From assembly GCF_030056735.1 (NCBI RefSeq), contig NZ_JASHKN010000004.1, positions 401,412-465,411 of the forward strand: a stretch of DNA of 64,000 nucleotides, given 5' to 3'. Both the position numbers and the translations under genes were made by a program. The DNA is from Rhodococcus sp. IEGM 1409. Lineage in GTDB: Bacteria > Actinomycetota > Actinomycetes > Mycobacteriales > Mycobacteriaceae. Positions within the stretch are counted from its first letter, which is position 1; the number at the start of each line of letters is the position of its first letter. Below are positions 48,232 to 60,997 of the stretch, piece by piece. A model generated the notes under the pieces. That model saw only the letters and a list, made by a program, of their open reading frames with translations, made no database searches and was not told where the DNA came from.

Positions 48232-48383
48232 ACAGAACGAATTTCACTTGATCGTTTCAGCTCTTCGCGCCCGATTATCGCAGCTCAGGGCGCGGACAGC
48301 GGTGGGAATACTCCCAGGTAACATTGGTGTTGGTTCATGGCATCCATATGTGGTGCTCCGCTTTCGGAAAAGTGAGGCTATTC

Positions 48384-50567
48384 ATGACTGAGCGCGTTCA
48401 GGTCGGCAGTCTTCAGGTTGCCAAGGTTCTCTACGACTTCGTGGTCGAGGAGGCTCTTCCCGGCACCGGTGTAGATGCCGAAACGTTCTGGGCCGGCGCC
48501 GACAAGGTCATCACCGAGCTCGCACCGAAGAACCGCGACTTGCTTGCCAAGCGTGACGATCTGCAGGCTCAGATCGATCAGTGGCATCGCGATAATGCCG
48601 GCGCTCCCATCGACGCCGCCGCATACAAGGCCTTCCTGCAGGAGATCGGTTACCTCCTGCCGACGCCGGCCGAGTTCTCGGTCACCACCGCGAACGTCGA
48701 CACCGAGATCACCTCCACGGCGGGCCCGCAGTTGGTCGTCCCGATCCTCAACGCGCGCTTCGCACTCAACGCGTCCAACGCCCGCTGGGGTTCGTTGTAC
48801 GACGCGCTGTACGGCACCAACGCCATCTCGGAGGAGAACGGCGCCGAGAAGGGTTCCGGCTACAACAAGGTCCGCGGCGACAAGGTCATCGCCTGGGCGC
48901 GTGAATTCCTCGACGCCGCAGCACCTCTCGCGTCGGGATCGCATGCAGATTCAACCAAGTACATTGTCGACGGCAGTGAACTGAAGATCACGTTGGCAGG
49001 CGGTACGGTCACCACGCTCGCCCAGCCGGAGAAGTTCGTCGGATACCTCGGCGAGAAGGACGCACCCACGAGCATCCTGCTGCTCAACAACGGACTGCAC
49101 GCCGAGATCCAGATCGATGCATCCTCGCCGATCGGCAGCACCGACGCCGCCGGCGTCAAGGACGTCGTTCTCGAATCCGCCGTCACCACCATCATGGACT
49201 TCGAGGACTCGGTCGCCGCCGTCGACGCCGACGACAAGGTTGTCGGCTACCGGAACTGGTTGGGCCTCAACCGCGGTGATTTGTCCGAGGAGATCAAGAA
49301 GGGCGCCAAGTCCTTCACTCGTACGCTCAACGGCGACCGTAAGTACACCGCCGTCGACGGCAGCGAACTCAGCCTGCACGGTCGTTCACTTCTGTTCGTC
49401 CGCAACGTCGGTCACCTCATGACCAACCCCGCGATCCTCGACGCCGACGGTAACGAGGTTCCCGAGGGCATTCTCGACGCTTTGATCACCAGCACCTGTG
49501 CAGTGCACGGCCTGTCGATCAGTGACGCCAACGGCCCGCTCGACAACAGCCGCACCGGCTCGATCTACATCGTCAAGCCCAAGCAGCACGGTCCCGAGGA
49601 AGTTGCCTTCACCACCGAACTGTTCGGCCGCGTCGAGCAGGTCCTCGGGCTTCCGGAGAACACGCTCAAGGTCGGCATCATGGACGAGGAGCGTCGTACG
49701 ACGGTCAACCTCGCTGCCTGCATCAAGGAAGCCGTCGACCGCGTCGTGTTCATCAACACCGGCTTCCTCGACCGCACCGGCGACGAGATCCACACCTCCA
49801 TGGAAGCCGGCGCGATGGTGCGCAAGGCCGAGATGAAGAAGCAGAAGTGGATCGGCGCCTACGAAGACTGGAACGTCGACACGGGACTGGCCTGCGGTCT
49901 GCAGGGCAAGGCTCAGATCGGCAAGGGCATGTGGGCAATGACCGAGCTGATGGCTGACATGCTCGAGCAGAAGATCGGCCACCCCAAGGCCGGCGCCAAC
50001 ACCGCGTGGGTGCCTTCGCCGACCGGCGCAACGCTGCACGCGACGCACTACCATCGCGTCGACGTGTTCGCTGTTCAGGACGGGCTGAAGGGTAAGCCGC
50101 GCGCGAGCGTCGACGACATCCTGACCATCCCGCTCGCTCCCAGCACCGACTGGACCGACGCGGAGAAGAAGGAAGAACTCGACAACAACTGCCAGTCCAT
50201 CCTCGGTTACGTCGTCCGCTGGATCGACGCCGGCGTCGGCTGCTCCAAGGTTCCCGACATCCACGATGTCGCGCTCATGGAGGACCGCGCCACCCTGCGC
50301 ATCTCGAGCCAGCTGCTCGCCAACTGGCTGCGTCACGGCATCGTCAGCGAAACCGACGTCGTGAGTGCACTCGAGCGCATGGCACCGGTTGTCGACCGTC
50401 AGAACGAGGGCGACGCCGAGTACCGCAACATGGCACCTGATTTCGATTCCAACATCGCTTTCCAGGCTGCCAAGGAACTCATCCTGGAAGGTGCGAAGCA
50501 GCCCAGCGGATACACGGAGCCGATCCTGCATCGCCGCCGCCGCGAGTACAAGGCTGCCAACGCCTGA
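48384..50567 (+). CDS. glcB: Malate synthase G
   Basis: Malate synthase condenses glyoxylate and acetyl-CoA to malate in the glyoxylate shunt, used for growth on acetate and fatty acids. The 727-residue length is that of the monomeric G form. Family segments include [39 protein letters not shown] (catalytic region), [20 protein letters not shown] and [21 protein letters not shown]. The ATG at 48384 is preceded by GTGAGG. A strong terminator follows at 50598–50637. Confidence 0.95.
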   Translation: MTERVQVGSLQVAKVLYDFVVEEALPGTGVDAETFWAGADKVITELAPKNRDLLAKRDDLQAQIDQWHRDNAGAPIDAAAYKAFLQEIGYLLPTPAEFSVTTANVDTEITSTAGPQLVVPILNARFALNASNARWGSLYDALYGTNAISEENGAEKGSGYNKVRGDKVIAWAREFLDAAAPLASGSHADSTKYIVDGSELKITLAGGTVTTLAQPEKFVGYLGEKDAPTSILLLNNGLHAEIQIDASSPIGSTDAAGVKDVVLESAVTTIMDFEDSVAAVDADDKVVGYRNWLGLNRGDLSEEIKKGAKSFTRTLNGDRKYTAVDGSELSLHGRSLLFVRNVGHLMTNPAILDADGNEVPEGILDALITSTCAVHGLSISDANGPLDNSRTGSIYIVKPKQHGPEEVAFTTELFGRVEQVLGLPENTLKVGIMDEERRTTVNLAACIKEAVDRVVFINTGFLDRTGDEIHTSMEAGAMVRKAEMKKQKWIGAYEDWNVDTGLACGLQGKAQIGKGMWAMTELMADMLEQKIGHPKAGANTAWVPSPTGATLHATHYHRVDVFAVQDGLKGKPRASVDDILTIPLAPSTDWTDAEKKEELDNNCQSILGYVVRWIDAGVGCSKVPDIHDVALMEDRATLRISSQLLANWLRHGIVSETDVVSALERMAPVVDRQNEGDAEYRNMAPDFDSNIAFQAAKELILEGAKQPSGYTEPILHRRRREYKAANA

Positions 50568-50597
50568 TTTCACCTCGCTGAACTCGAAGCTGAACCC

Positions 50598-50637
50598 GAA
50601 CAGCCTCGGCACCGCTCCCGGTGTCGAGGCTGTTCGC
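50598..50637 (+). terminator. Terminator after malate synthase
   Basis: Seventeen-base arms starting CGAACAGCCTCGGCACC, with one G-U pair, surround a six-base loop. No strong U-tract follows. Confidence 0.7.
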
Positions 50638-50726
50638 GTAGGCCCCGAAGATTCGTCACTAGACTGGCCGAGGACACAAGTCCGTTCAAGAGACATTCTT
50701 CGAGTGACCGAGTTAGGGCAAGGTAC

Positions 50727-52421
50727 GTGGGCGAACATCGCGGCGGGTCAGGCGCCAGAGGTATCAGCAAGGGGCCGATTCTCGTCGTCGTGCTGATCGC
50801 CTTGATCGTGGCAGGCTTCTTCGGGTGGAAGGCCCTCAGCAACAGGATCGACGATCAGGGGCAGCAGGCAGCAGGTACGTGCGTCGAAGGTAACAAGACA
50901 CTCGACGTCACCGCGGATCCGTCCATCGCGCCGCAAGTCGAGGAATTGGCCAAGCGGTACACCCAGACCTCGCCGGTGGTGCGCGATCACTGCATCGCCG
51001 TCGCGGTACACGGTGCACCGTCCTCGTCCGTCTCGACGGCACTCGAAGCCGGTCCGGAGGCACCCTGGGACGACGCAGCCCTGGGACCGCGTCCCTCGCT
51101 GTGGATCCCGACGAGTTCGTTCGAGCTCGCGCCGTTGGTCGGCAAGGCCGTGATCAACGGTGATCCTCGCTCGCTTGCGAGTTCCCCGATCGTTCTGGCC
51201 GTCAGCCCCGAGACCGCTGCAGCATTGGACAGCGCAGCGTCGGCGTGGAAATCGCTGCCGTCGGATGTGACACTCGCCCTGCCGGTCGGTAGTACCGAAA
51301 CCTCGATGGCTGCACAGGCAATCGCCGCCGACATCGCCGACGCGGGTACCGGTCCGGTCACGACGGATCAGGCAAAGTCCGCTCAGGTCAACAGTGCGCT
51401 CAGTGCGCGTGCTTTACAGTTCCAATCCCTGCCGACTCCTCCCGCATCCACAGCCGAAGCCCTCGGAGCCTTGAGTGCCGGAACTCCGGATTCGGTGAAA
51501 GCCGTTCCGGCAACGGAACAGTCGATAGCGCAGAGCGCGAACCCGGCGATGACGACGTACTCCCCTGCCGGCGCAACGCCCGTCGCGGATTATCCGGCGG
51601 TCATCACCTCGGGGAGCGGGATCGATGAAACCGCGTCGCGCGCAGCGGCGCAGTTCGCCGATTTCATGCGCGAGTCCAGCCAGTCACAGTTGTTCGTGGG
51701 CGCCGGTTTCCGGGTCGAGGGTCACGAACTTCCCGATCTCGGCGGAGTGTCCGCAGCCAAGTTCTCGTCCACGTTGACACCGGCTTCCGCCGAAACCGCA
51801 GCGGCACTCGGTGAAATAGTGGCCAACCCGGTCTCGCCGCGTAGTGCCACCATTCTGATGGACACGTCGGAGTCGATGGGCACCGACGACGGTGGCAATA
51901 CTCGCTTGGCGAATGTTGCTGCGGCATTGAATACTCAATTAGGTCGCAGCCCTGACGCTTCCGACATCGGCCTTCGCGAGTTCAGCACCAACACGGACGG
52001 AAGACCTTCCGAGCGTGTCCTGGTTCCGGGTGGTTCGCTGTCCGAGCCGAATCGGCGCGCCACGATCACCGATTTCCTCAACGGGCTTCGCGCCGGCGGA
52101 AAGACCTCCAAGTATCCGGCGCTTGCCAGTTCGTACAAGGCTGCGGTGGACGGTTTCGACGCGGGACGGGCCAACTCGGTGTTGCTGATCACCTCGAGTA
52201 CACCTGACGAATCCACCACGACGCGAACCGAATTACTCAGCGCGATCGCCGCTGCGGGTAATCCGTCGCGTCCGGTGCAGGTCGACGTGATCGCAGTCGG
52301 TGCAGGCAACGACGTCTCTACGCTCCAAGACGTGTCGGATCGGACGGGCGGAACTTTGGTTCGCGTCGATTCGACGTACGACCCGGCGCTCGCCGCCGCA
52401 GTGACAAAGATGCTGTCCTGA
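50727..52421 (+). CDS. Membrane-anchored substrate-binding/VWA-domain protein
   Basis: This 564-residue protein has one N-terminal membrane helix (about 16–36, KGPILVVVLIALIVAGFFGW), an extracytoplasmic solute-binding-like domain (about 50–350; DVTADPSIAPQVEELAKRYT) and a von Willebrand factor A domain (about 370–560) with the MIDAS motif DTSES near 379. It belongs to the actinobacterial family of substrate-binding and VWA-domain proteins. The role is unknown, likely adhesion or cell-wall associated. It starts at GTG 50727 and overlaps the phosphoesterase gene by one base. Confidence 0.85.
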   Translation: MGEHRGGSGARGISKGPILVVVLIALIVAGFFGWKALSNRIDDQGQQAAGTCVEGNKTLDVTADPSIAPQVEELAKRYTQTSPVVRDHCIAVAVHGAPSSSVSTALEAGPEAPWDDAALGPRPSLWIPTSSFELAPLVGKAVINGDPRSLASSPIVLAVSPETAAALDSAASAWKSLPSDVTLALPVGSTETSMAAQAIAADIADAGTGPVTTDQAKSAQVNSALSARALQFQSLPTPPASTAEALGALSAGTPDSVKAVPATEQSIAQSANPAMTTYSPAGATPVADYPAVITSGSGIDETASRAAAQFADFMRESSQSQLFVGAGFRVEGHELPDLGGVSAAKFSSTLTPASAETAAALGEIVANPVSPRSATILMDTSESMGTDDGGNTRLANVAAALNTQLGRSPDASDIGLREFSTNTDGRPSERVLVPGGSLSEPNRRATITDFLNGLRAGGKTSKYPALASSYKAAVDGFDAGRANSVLLITSSTPDESTTTRTELLSAIAAAGNPSRPVQVDVIAVGAGNDVSTLQDVSDRTGGTLVRVDSTYDPALAAAVTKMLS

Positions 52422-53569
52422 TGGGGCGCGTCGCGGTTTTCGCGGTTCTCCTCGCCCTTCTGACCTGGTTCCTGCACCGCAGACTCGTTCGTGCCACGGG
52501 CATGCCGAGACGATGGGCTCGCCTTGCCGACACTGCGCTTGTCGTCTTGGGGGTCTCGACGCTCATCGGGGTCGGTAGCGGCGAAATCTTCCCGACGTCG
52601 TGGGCGCGACCTATCGGATTCCTCGGATGGGTCTGGCTGGCCTCCTGGCTGTACCTGATTCCAGGACTGCTCGTGATCGGCCTGTTTGCCGGGATCAGTC
52701 GTCTGCGTGCACGTCGCACGGACACTACCGCCGAAGTCGACCCGTCCAAGCGTCGTACGCTGCAGTTGGCCACAGCGGCAGTCACTCTCGCGGCGTTGGG
52801 CACCGCCGGGTACGGCGTCTACGAGGCGTCGAACCCGAAGGTCTCCCGAATTCGGGTCCCCGTGGCACGCCTGCCCGAGGGCTTCAACGGATACCGGATC
52901 GCCCTGATCACCGACCTGCACGTGGGTCCGGCCCGCGGGGTCGAGTTCACTCGTAAGGTGGTCGAGATCGTCAATGCGCAGAACGTCGATCTGATTGCGA
53001 TCGGCGGGGACCTCGTCGACGGCACCGTCGCGAAAGTTGCACCCGATCTTGCTCCGCTCGCCGATCTTCGGGCGCCGGACGGAATCTTCGGAGTCAGCGG
53101 CAACCACGAGTTCTACGCCGACGACGGTGGCAAGTGGCTGGACGTGTGGGAAACCCTGGGGATCACCACCCTTCGCAACAGCCGAGCCTCGATCCAGCAT
53201 GACGGCGACACCATCGACATCGTGGGCATCCACGACTACACCTCACCGGCCCCGTACGAGCCGAATCTGACAGCCGCCCTCGTAGGCCACGATCCGAATA
53301 CGTTCGCCTTGCTTCTCGCGCACGAACCGCGCCAGGCGATCGAAGCGTCCGAAATGGGTATCGATCTGCAACTGTCCGGGCACACCCACGGCGGGCAGAT
53401 GTGGCCGCTGCGCTATCTCGTTCCGCTGCAGCAGCCGTCGGTGCAGGGTTTGGACAAGATCGGAAACACCGTGCTGTACACGACGCGTGGCGCCGGGGCC
53501 TGGGGCCCTCCGGTACGCGTCGGCGCACCGCCGGAGATCACCGTTCTCGAACTCGTACTCGAGAACTGA
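52421..53569 (+). CDS. Membrane metallophosphoesterase
   Basis: This 382-residue protein has about four N-terminal hydrophobic segments (within 1–135) and a cytoplasmic-or-external calcineurin-like phosphoesterase domain (from about 145). The metal-binding motifs are LITDLHVGP, IGGDLVDG, VSGNHEFY and LLLAHEPRQ with SGHTHGGQ. It resembles the YkuE/YaeI-type family linked to lipid or undecaprenyl metabolism. The ATG at 52421 overlaps the previous stop. It is convergent with gcvP. Confidence 0.9.
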   Translation: MGRVAVFAVLLALLTWFLHRRLVRATGMPRRWARLADTALVVLGVSTLIGVGSGEIFPTSWARPIGFLGWVWLASWLYLIPGLLVIGLFAGISRLRARRTDTTAEVDPSKRRTLQLATAAVTLAALGTAGYGVYEASNPKVSRIRVPVARLPEGFNGYRIALITDLHVGPARGVEFTRKVVEIVNAQNVDLIAIGGDLVDGTVAKVAPDLAPLADLRAPDGIFGVSGNHEFYADDGGKWLDVWETLGITTLRNSRASIQHDGDTIDIVGIHDYTSPAPYEPNLTAALVGHDPNTFALLLAHEPRQAIEASEMGIDLQLSGHTHGGQMWPLRYLVPLQQPSVQGLDKIGNTVLYTTRGAGAWGPPVRVGAPPEITVLELVLEN

Positions 53570-53605
53570 TGATCTCCGGCGGCTGGTGAACTAATTACCT
53601 GCGAA

Positions 53606-56464
<2,859 letters not shown>

Positions 56465-56520
56465 GACAACTCCCAGACAGATCGGAGGATCAGGACACAC
56501 ACCGACCTGCGGTGTGTTCC

Positions 56521-56788
56521 TCCCCCTCTGTCGCATGCTCGATTCCCGAGCGCCTGAGAGATTCGGTAGTGATCCGCCAATCGACGGAAGCCACAGCCTT
56601 TCCCCGTCGGCGGGTGGGTTGTCCCACCGCTTTCCAGAGGCGTCGGAGCCCGTACGGTCCTTGGTGCCTGAGAGATTGACGGGGAGGTATTGCTCCTTCG
56701 GCGCCCTGATCCCGCTCACCACTGGCCTTTGAAGCAAAAACTGAAACAAAGACAAGTCGGTGAATCGGTATCCGAGGCTCTCCCGTAC
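56521..56788 (-). ncRNA. Tandem glycine riboswitch of gcvP
   Basis: Two glycine aptamers are seen on the minus strand. Aptamer 1 (56788 to 56652) has P1 GUACGG/CCGUAC, the core GCGCCGAAGGAGCAA, and TCTCTCAGGCACCAAGGAC. Aptamer 2 (56640 to 56525) has P1 CCTCTG/CAGAGG, the core GCCGACGGGGAAAG and ATCTCTCAGGC. Glycine binding is expected to turn gcvP on. A hairpin with arms ACACACCG/CGGTGTGT (56496–56518) lies just downstream and could be part of the expression platform. The distance from aptamer 2 to the gcvP start is about 60 bases. Confidence 0.9.
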
Positions 56789-56866
56789 GCCGGCGACGCA
56801 GGCCCAGTCTAGTAGACCGAGGCGCCTACCTGCACCGTGGCATCCTCCAAAGAGATGTGACGTAGG

Positions 56867-57484
56867 TTATCCGGTTTTGCGGCTGGCGCGATTCTTACGT
56901 CGTGAGGCCAACTCGTCTTCCGGGTTGGGATCACTTTCACCGCCGTCGGCGCGCTCGGCCGGGAAGTCGGCGATGGTTCCGGTGAGTTCACGCATGGCGC
57001 CGCTGACCGCGATGCCGAATACACCCTGCCCACCTTGAAGAAGGTCGACGACCTCTTCGGGAGACGTGCATTCGTAGACGGTGGTGCCGTCGGAGAAGAG
57101 CGTGATGTTGGCAAGATCGCGCACGCCGCGCTTACGCAGGTGATCGACGGCAACGCGGATGTTCTGCAGTGAGATTCCGGTGTCGAGCAGACGCTTCACG
57201 ATCTTCAGGACGAGGATGTCCTTGAAGGAGTACAGACGCTGACTACCGGATCCGGCAGCGCCGCGGATGGACGGCACGACCAACGACGTCCGTGCCCAGT
57301 AGTCGAGCTGGCGATAAGTGATGCCGGCAATCTGGCAAGCGCTGGGTACTCGGTATCCGACCAGATCGTCAGGAATGGAGTCGTCCGGGAACAAGCCGGG
57401 CTGCAGCTCTTCGGAAGACATTTGTGCAGTCGGATCGGCACTACCGGTTATGCCCGTTCCGCGCTCATTCGACTGTTCTTCCAC
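56867..57484 (-). CDS. MerR-family regulator, Rv1830-like
   Basis: This 205-residue MerR-type protein, counterpart of Rv1830, starts at GTG 57484 after GAGAGGGAG. After a variable acidic N-terminus it has a winged helix-turn-helix (GYRVPSACQIAGITYRQLDY, WARTSLVVPSIRGAAGSGSQ), RLYSFKDILVLKIVKRLLDT and a dimer helix. Its C-terminal half (FSDGTTVYECTSPEEVVDLL) is not a classic metal-binding MerR effector domain, so the signal is unknown. The 272-bp gap upstream, ahead of the nuclease-like gene, holds no other gene I can support. Confidence 0.88.
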   Translation of the reverse strand: MEEQSNERGTGITGSADPTAQMSSEELQPGLFPDDSIPDDLVGYRVPSACQIAGITYRQLDYWARTSLVVPSIRGAAGSGSQRLYSFKDILVLKIVKRLLDTGISLQNIRVAVDHLRKRGVRDLANITLFSDGTTVYECTSPEEVVDLLQGGQGVFGIAVSGAMRELTGTIADFPAERADGGESDPNPEDELASRRKNRASRKTG

Positions 57485-57756
57485 TGCCGTCTCCCTCTCG
57501 CTTCGCCATCATGTAACCAACCTGTGCTATCAGCAGTCACGAGGATCCCGTGCCGACCGAACTTTCAGATGTGAATCCAAGGCAGGTAATTCCATGAGTG
57601 GACTTACCCAGAGTACGCCTCGATCGACAAGGCGAGAAGATCTCCACCGCACGCAACGCTAAGACCAGGAGGGTGCGCGGTCAACGCAACACGCCGACCG
57701 AGACTCAACCTCTACTTGAGAGTTGAAGACTAAAGTCCGTAACCGGTCAATTCACG

Positions 57757-58230
57757 CTAGCCATCGGTGGCTTTGAAATCGTCCGGCGAGATGGTGTCGA
57801 GGAATTCCTTGAATTTCTCGACCTCGTCCTCGCGCTCGTCGGGAATGACGAGACCGGCTTCGGCCAGGACGGCCTCCGATGCGAAGATCGGAACTCCGAT
57901 GCGCAAGGCCAAGGCAATCGAATCCGACGGACGTGCCGACACGGTGGTCTGCTCGTCGAAGACCAGATCCGCGTAGAACGTGCCCTCTTGCAGGTCCACG
58001 ATCCGCACTTCCTTGAGACTCCGACCGAAAGATTCGATCAGAATCTTGATCAGGTCGTGAGTCAGCGGACGCGCCGGCTCAACTCCCTGTTGTTCGAGAA
58101 CAATCGCGGTAGCTTCGGTTTGCCCGATCCAGATCGGCAGGTACCGATCGCCGTCGGACTCCCGCAGCAACAGGACCGGCTGATTCTGAGGCTGCTCGAC
58201 ACGAACTCCGATCACACGCATTTCGCCCAT
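57757..58230 (-). CDS. Bifunctional nuclease family protein (DUF151)
   Basis: This 157-residue protein belongs to the BFN (DUF151) family, counterpart of Rv1829. The DUF151 domain is seen in LLLRESDGDRYLPIWIGQTE, RPLTHDLIKILIESFGRSLK and TTVSARPSDSIALALRIGVP, followed by a C-terminal UVR-like helix (EVEKFKEFLDTISPDDFKAT). The start MGEMRVIG at 58230 has a GGAGG ribosome-binding site and matches the family. In bacteria its function is unknown; plant relatives have nuclease activity. It lies between the two MerR genes. Confidence 0.9.
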   Translation of the reverse strand: MGEMRVIGVRVEQPQNQPVLLLRESDGDRYLPIWIGQTEATAIVLEQQGVEPARPLTHDLIKILIESFGRSLKEVRIVDLQEGTFYADLVFDEQTTVSARPSDSIALALRIGVPIFASEAVLAEAGLVIPDEREDEVEKFKEFLDTISPDDFKATDG

Positions 58231-58323
58231 CGAGCTTGCCTCCAACCTGACGTGATCCAGTCGACCGACTCCGATGCGGTCGTACTGAAATTCTATTCGA
58301 GTGAGCCCCGCTGATCGAGGAAC

Positions 58324-59061
58324 TCAGCGATCGAGACTTCCCCGAACCGCCGATTTGACCAGACACGTGTGCAAAGTCAGTGACAGGGCAGCCAGTTCCC
58401 GGACCATTTCCTCGGCGCGATCACGCGCTCCGGCGTCACGACCCTTGGCAACCGGTCCGGCGATTTGAGTCACCAGTCCTGCTTCGCGGTCAGCAGCCAA
58501 CTTGAAGGCCCGCAGATGGCGGACCTCCAAGCCGTACTCGGACATCGCTTTCGCGGTGCGCGCCAATGTCACGGCGTCCTCGTCGAAGAAGCCCGCCGCG
58601 CCGGGAACGACCAAACCGGTGCGGATCAGATCGGTCAGAAACCGATCGTCGATGTCGGCGCGCGCGAGAAGATCCTGACGACCGACTCGAACTTCGCGGT
58701 CGACACGGAAAGCCTCGGGCGAGATATCGCCCGTAGCGATCGACAGGACGCGCGCACGACGAGGCGGAGGAACTTCCGCACTCACCGTCGCAGCGCCACT
58801 GTCGATCGCTTCGAGTTGTTCTTTGATCACTTTGAGCGGCAGGTACTGATCGCGTTGAGCGGTCAGCACGAAGCGAAGACGCTCGCAGTCCTCGACAGAG
58901 AATCTGCGGTATCCCGACGGCGTCCGTTGTGGGCTGATCAAGCCCTCGGACTCGAGGAAACGGATCTTCGAAATCGTCACGTCGGGAAAATCTGGACGCA
59001 ACCGATCCAGCACGGAACCAATCGACATTCCGGGCTGGCTCTGCTGCCGCACTGCCGTCAT
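58324..59061 (-). CDS. ftsR: MerR-family regulator, FtsR/Rv1828-like
   Basis: This 245-residue MerR-type regulator is the counterpart of Rv1828 and of corynebacterial FtsR, which activates ftsZ. The helix-turn-helix is MSIGSVLDRLRPDFPDVTIS, KIRFLESEGLISPQRTPSGY and RRFSVEDCERLRFVLTAQRD. The C-terminal region (about 100–245) contains the family's own second helical domain (VDREVRVGRQDLLARADIDD). It overlaps garA by one base (TAATG), and this garA–ftsR order is conserved. Possible targets in this organism are inferred only from the homologue. Confidence 0.88.
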   Translation of the reverse strand: MTAVRQQSQPGMSIGSVLDRLRPDFPDVTISKIRFLESEGLISPQRTPSGYRRFSVEDCERLRFVLTAQRDQYLPLKVIKEQLEAIDSGAATVSAEVPPPRRARVLSIATGDISPEAFRVDREVRVGRQDLLARADIDDRFLTDLIRTGLVVPGAAGFFDEDAVTLARTAKAMSEYGLEVRHLRAFKLAADREAGLVTQIAGPVAKGRDAGARDRAEEMVRELAALSLTLHTCLVKSAVRGSLDR

Positions 59062-59555
59062 TAGCTACCCGCACCTGCTGACGACTCGCCGACCTGCGAA
59101 CCGCCGGCACGAGGGCCGGTGAGGAACACCAGACGGAACTTGCCGATCTGAACCTCGTCACCGTTCGCGAGAACTGCCGAATCGACAGGCTCACGGTTGA
59201 CGTAGGTGCCATTGAGGCTTCCGACGTCGACGACGTGGAAATCTGTATCTTCCTGACGGAACTCGGCGTGACGACGGCTGACGGTCACGTCGTCGAGGAA
59301 GATGTCGCTGTCCGGGTGCCGACCCGCCGACGTCGTCGGCTGATCGAGCAAGAAGCGGGATCCTGCATTCGGTCCCCGCTTGACCACCAGAAGGGCGGCT
59401 CCGGCGGGAAGACCTTCCACGCCCGAAACCGGCTGCTCGGCGGCCGGTGCTGCAGAGGAGGTGTTGTCGAGCTCATTGAGGAAGTCCGCACGGAAAACCG
59501 AAGTGGTCTCCGCCGGCGACTCCCCATAGCCCGCGTCGTTACCGTTCTCGCTCAC
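59061..59555 (-). CDS. garA: FHA-domain protein GarA
   Basis: GarA (OdhI) is a small FHA protein that inhibits 2-oxoglutarate dehydrogenase and glutamate dehydrogenase until phosphorylated by PknB or PknG. The 164-residue product starts at GTG 59555 (VSENGNDAGYGE) after GGAGGAG. The N-terminal ETTSVFRADF at 16–25 is the conserved phosphorylation motif with Thr17/Thr18. The FHA motifs AGRHPDSDI, SRRHAEFR and SLNGTYVN are intact (about 76–120). It is next to gcvH and ftsR, as in mycobacteria and corynebacteria. Confidence 0.95.
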   Translation of the reverse strand: MSENGNDAGYGESPAETTSVFRADFLNELDNTSSAAPAAEQPVSGVEGLPAGAALLVVKRGPNAGSRFLLDQPTTSAGRHPDSDIFLDDVTVSRRHAEFRQEDTDFHVVDVGSLNGTYVNREPVDSAVLANGDEVQIGKFRLVFLTGPRAGGSQVGESSAGAGS

Positions 59556-59765
59556 TGTTTCTCCTCCTGGGTCAATCATCCAGATCATGAATCACTGGAC
59601 TACGCAGTGCACTTTCTTCACGAGCATCTTTCACAGTCACGTTCGATACGGCCCTGCGCCCCGACTCGGCACATGCGTACCTAACGACCGTACCCTGCGC
59701 AGACCGCCGTGTGCAGCGAGACAGGCCGCGACACAACACGAGTTGGCCGGTCCACGCGTAGTTTT

Positions 59766-60170
59766 CTACTCGGACGTGAGTCCGTTGTACGCCTCCGCGT
59801 CCAGAGTTGCCGCGAGCGCGGCATCGAGTGTGGCTTCGTCGGTAACCTCGAGCTCGACCAACCAACCCTTGTCGTACGGATCGGTGTTGACGAGGTCAGG
59901 CTGTCCGTCCAATTCACCGTTGGCTGCAAGAACTTTCGCAGTGAACGGAGCAAAGATGTCGGAGACGCTCTTGGTCGACTCGACCTCACCGAGGGATTCA
60001 CCGGCGGTCACGTCTTCGTCGACAGCGGGAAGCTGGACGAACACGACGTCACCGAGCTGCGACTGAGCAAAGTCGGTGATACCGACTCGAACTGAGGTCG
60101 GGCCGGTCCGCTTCACCCACTCGTGCTCCGCGGTGTAGCGCAGATCGGTAGGTGTATCGAGCTCACTCAC
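59766..60170 (-). CDS. gcvH: Glycine cleavage system H protein
   Basis: GcvH is the lipoylated carrier that shuttles the aminomethyl group in glycine cleavage. The 134-residue protein has the lipoyl attachment Lys67 in GEVESTKSVSDIFAPF and the family segments EHEWVKRTGPTSVRVGITDF and QPDLVNTDPYDKGWLVEL. It starts at GTG 60170 after GAAAGGAAG. It lies 210 bp upstream of garA on the same strand; I see no riboswitch before it. Confidence 0.95.
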   Translation of the reverse strand: MSELDTPTDLRYTAEHEWVKRTGPTSVRVGITDFAQSQLGDVVFVQLPAVDEDVTAGESLGEVESTKSVSDIFAPFTAKVLAANGELDGQPDLVNTDPYDKGWLVELEVTDEATLDAALAATLDAEAYNGLTSE

Positions 60171-60214
60171 AGTGGCTTCCTTTCACAGGCCGTCCGAAAG
60201 TCGGACGCAAAAGA

Positions 60215-60994
60215 TCAATTTCCAGGTTGAGCGTATTGGCGCGGATTCAATTGTCGCAAGACGGAGATCGTGACCTGCTGCGATTGCTCGACCGAGGAAG
60301 TTCCGCCGTTGCGTGCGACGTTGTCGAAGACGCCTCCGGGAATGTTCAACGCTGCTGCCAAAGTCGGCGGATCCCCGATCGCGGTCACAGTGTACGGCTG
60401 CTCGATCCTGGTTCCGTCCAATTCGATTTCGCCGCCGCGCCCACTCACCCACGAGTTCACGCCGATACGTATGGGTTCGCCGTTCGCACCTGCGATCGAG
60501 ATGGCTTCGGCACCGGCAGCACGCAATTCCTGGATGAGATCGAGAATCACTTCGGAGCCGACGCCGCCCGCCGGATCTGTCAGGGTCATCGTCACACCCG
60601 GTCCGGTAGCCGGAGCGGTCCCCACTTGAATGGAGAGCGAGGTCAGCCGCGCCCGCGCCTCGTCCAACGCTGCTCCGGTGTTGCCGCCGGCTTCCAAAGT
60701 GGCAAGCGATTCCTGAAGATTGGCAACGTCCTGCCTCAGCGCGGCTTCGCGCCGATTCAAGTTGTCGAGAACGACCAGGAGGTCGGCAGGGCGCGCGGCG
60801 TCGAGTGAATCTCCGGCCACGGTGCTGCGTACCTGTGTGGCAATCGCGACACCGAGCACGCCCAGGAGCACGGCAGCGAGGATGGCGAAGACGACGTTGG
60901 TGCGGTGTTTCGACGGTGAACGCAGCTCGTGACGACCTTCACCCGCAGTGGTGACGGGTGGTTCTTCGGGTTCAGTCGTGGAGTGTTCCGCCAT
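60215..60994 (-). CDS. DUF881 membrane protein, first copy
   Basis: This 259-residue protein has one N-terminal membrane helix (about 33–53, NVVFAILAAVLLGVLGVAI), a short coiled coil (RREAALRQDVANLQESLATL) and an extracytoplasmic DUF881 domain (MTLTDPAGGVGSEVILDLIQ, ISIAGANGEPIRIGVNSWVS, QPYTVTAIGDPPTLAAALNI). It is the Rv1825 counterpart. Function is unknown; linkage to Sbp and PgsA-like genes and proximity to garA/ftsR suggest a cell-envelope or division role. Only three bases separate it from sbp. Confidence 0.87.
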   Translation of the reverse strand: MAEHSTTEPEEPPVTTAGEGRHELRSPSKHRTNVVFAILAAVLLGVLGVAIATQVRSTVAGDSLDAARPADLLVVLDNLNRREAALRQDVANLQESLATLEAGGNTGAALDEARARLTSLSIQVGTAPATGPGVTMTLTDPAGGVGSEVILDLIQELRAAGAEAISIAGANGEPIRIGVNSWVSGRGGEIELDGTRIEQPYTVTAIGDPPTLAAALNIPGGVFDNVARNGGTSSVEQSQQVTISVLRQLNPRQYAQPGN

Positions 60995-60997
60995 GAC

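Noticed and set aside
56465..56755. A longer gcvP with 97 extra N-terminal residues
   Set aside because: The extension covers the glycine riboswitch and has no similarity to P proteins; GTG 56464 gives the family N-terminus.
57700..57730. A MerR operator (TCAAC...GTTGA) upstream of the Rv1830-like gene
   Set aside because: Only five-base arms match, so the inverted repeat is not distinguishable from chance.
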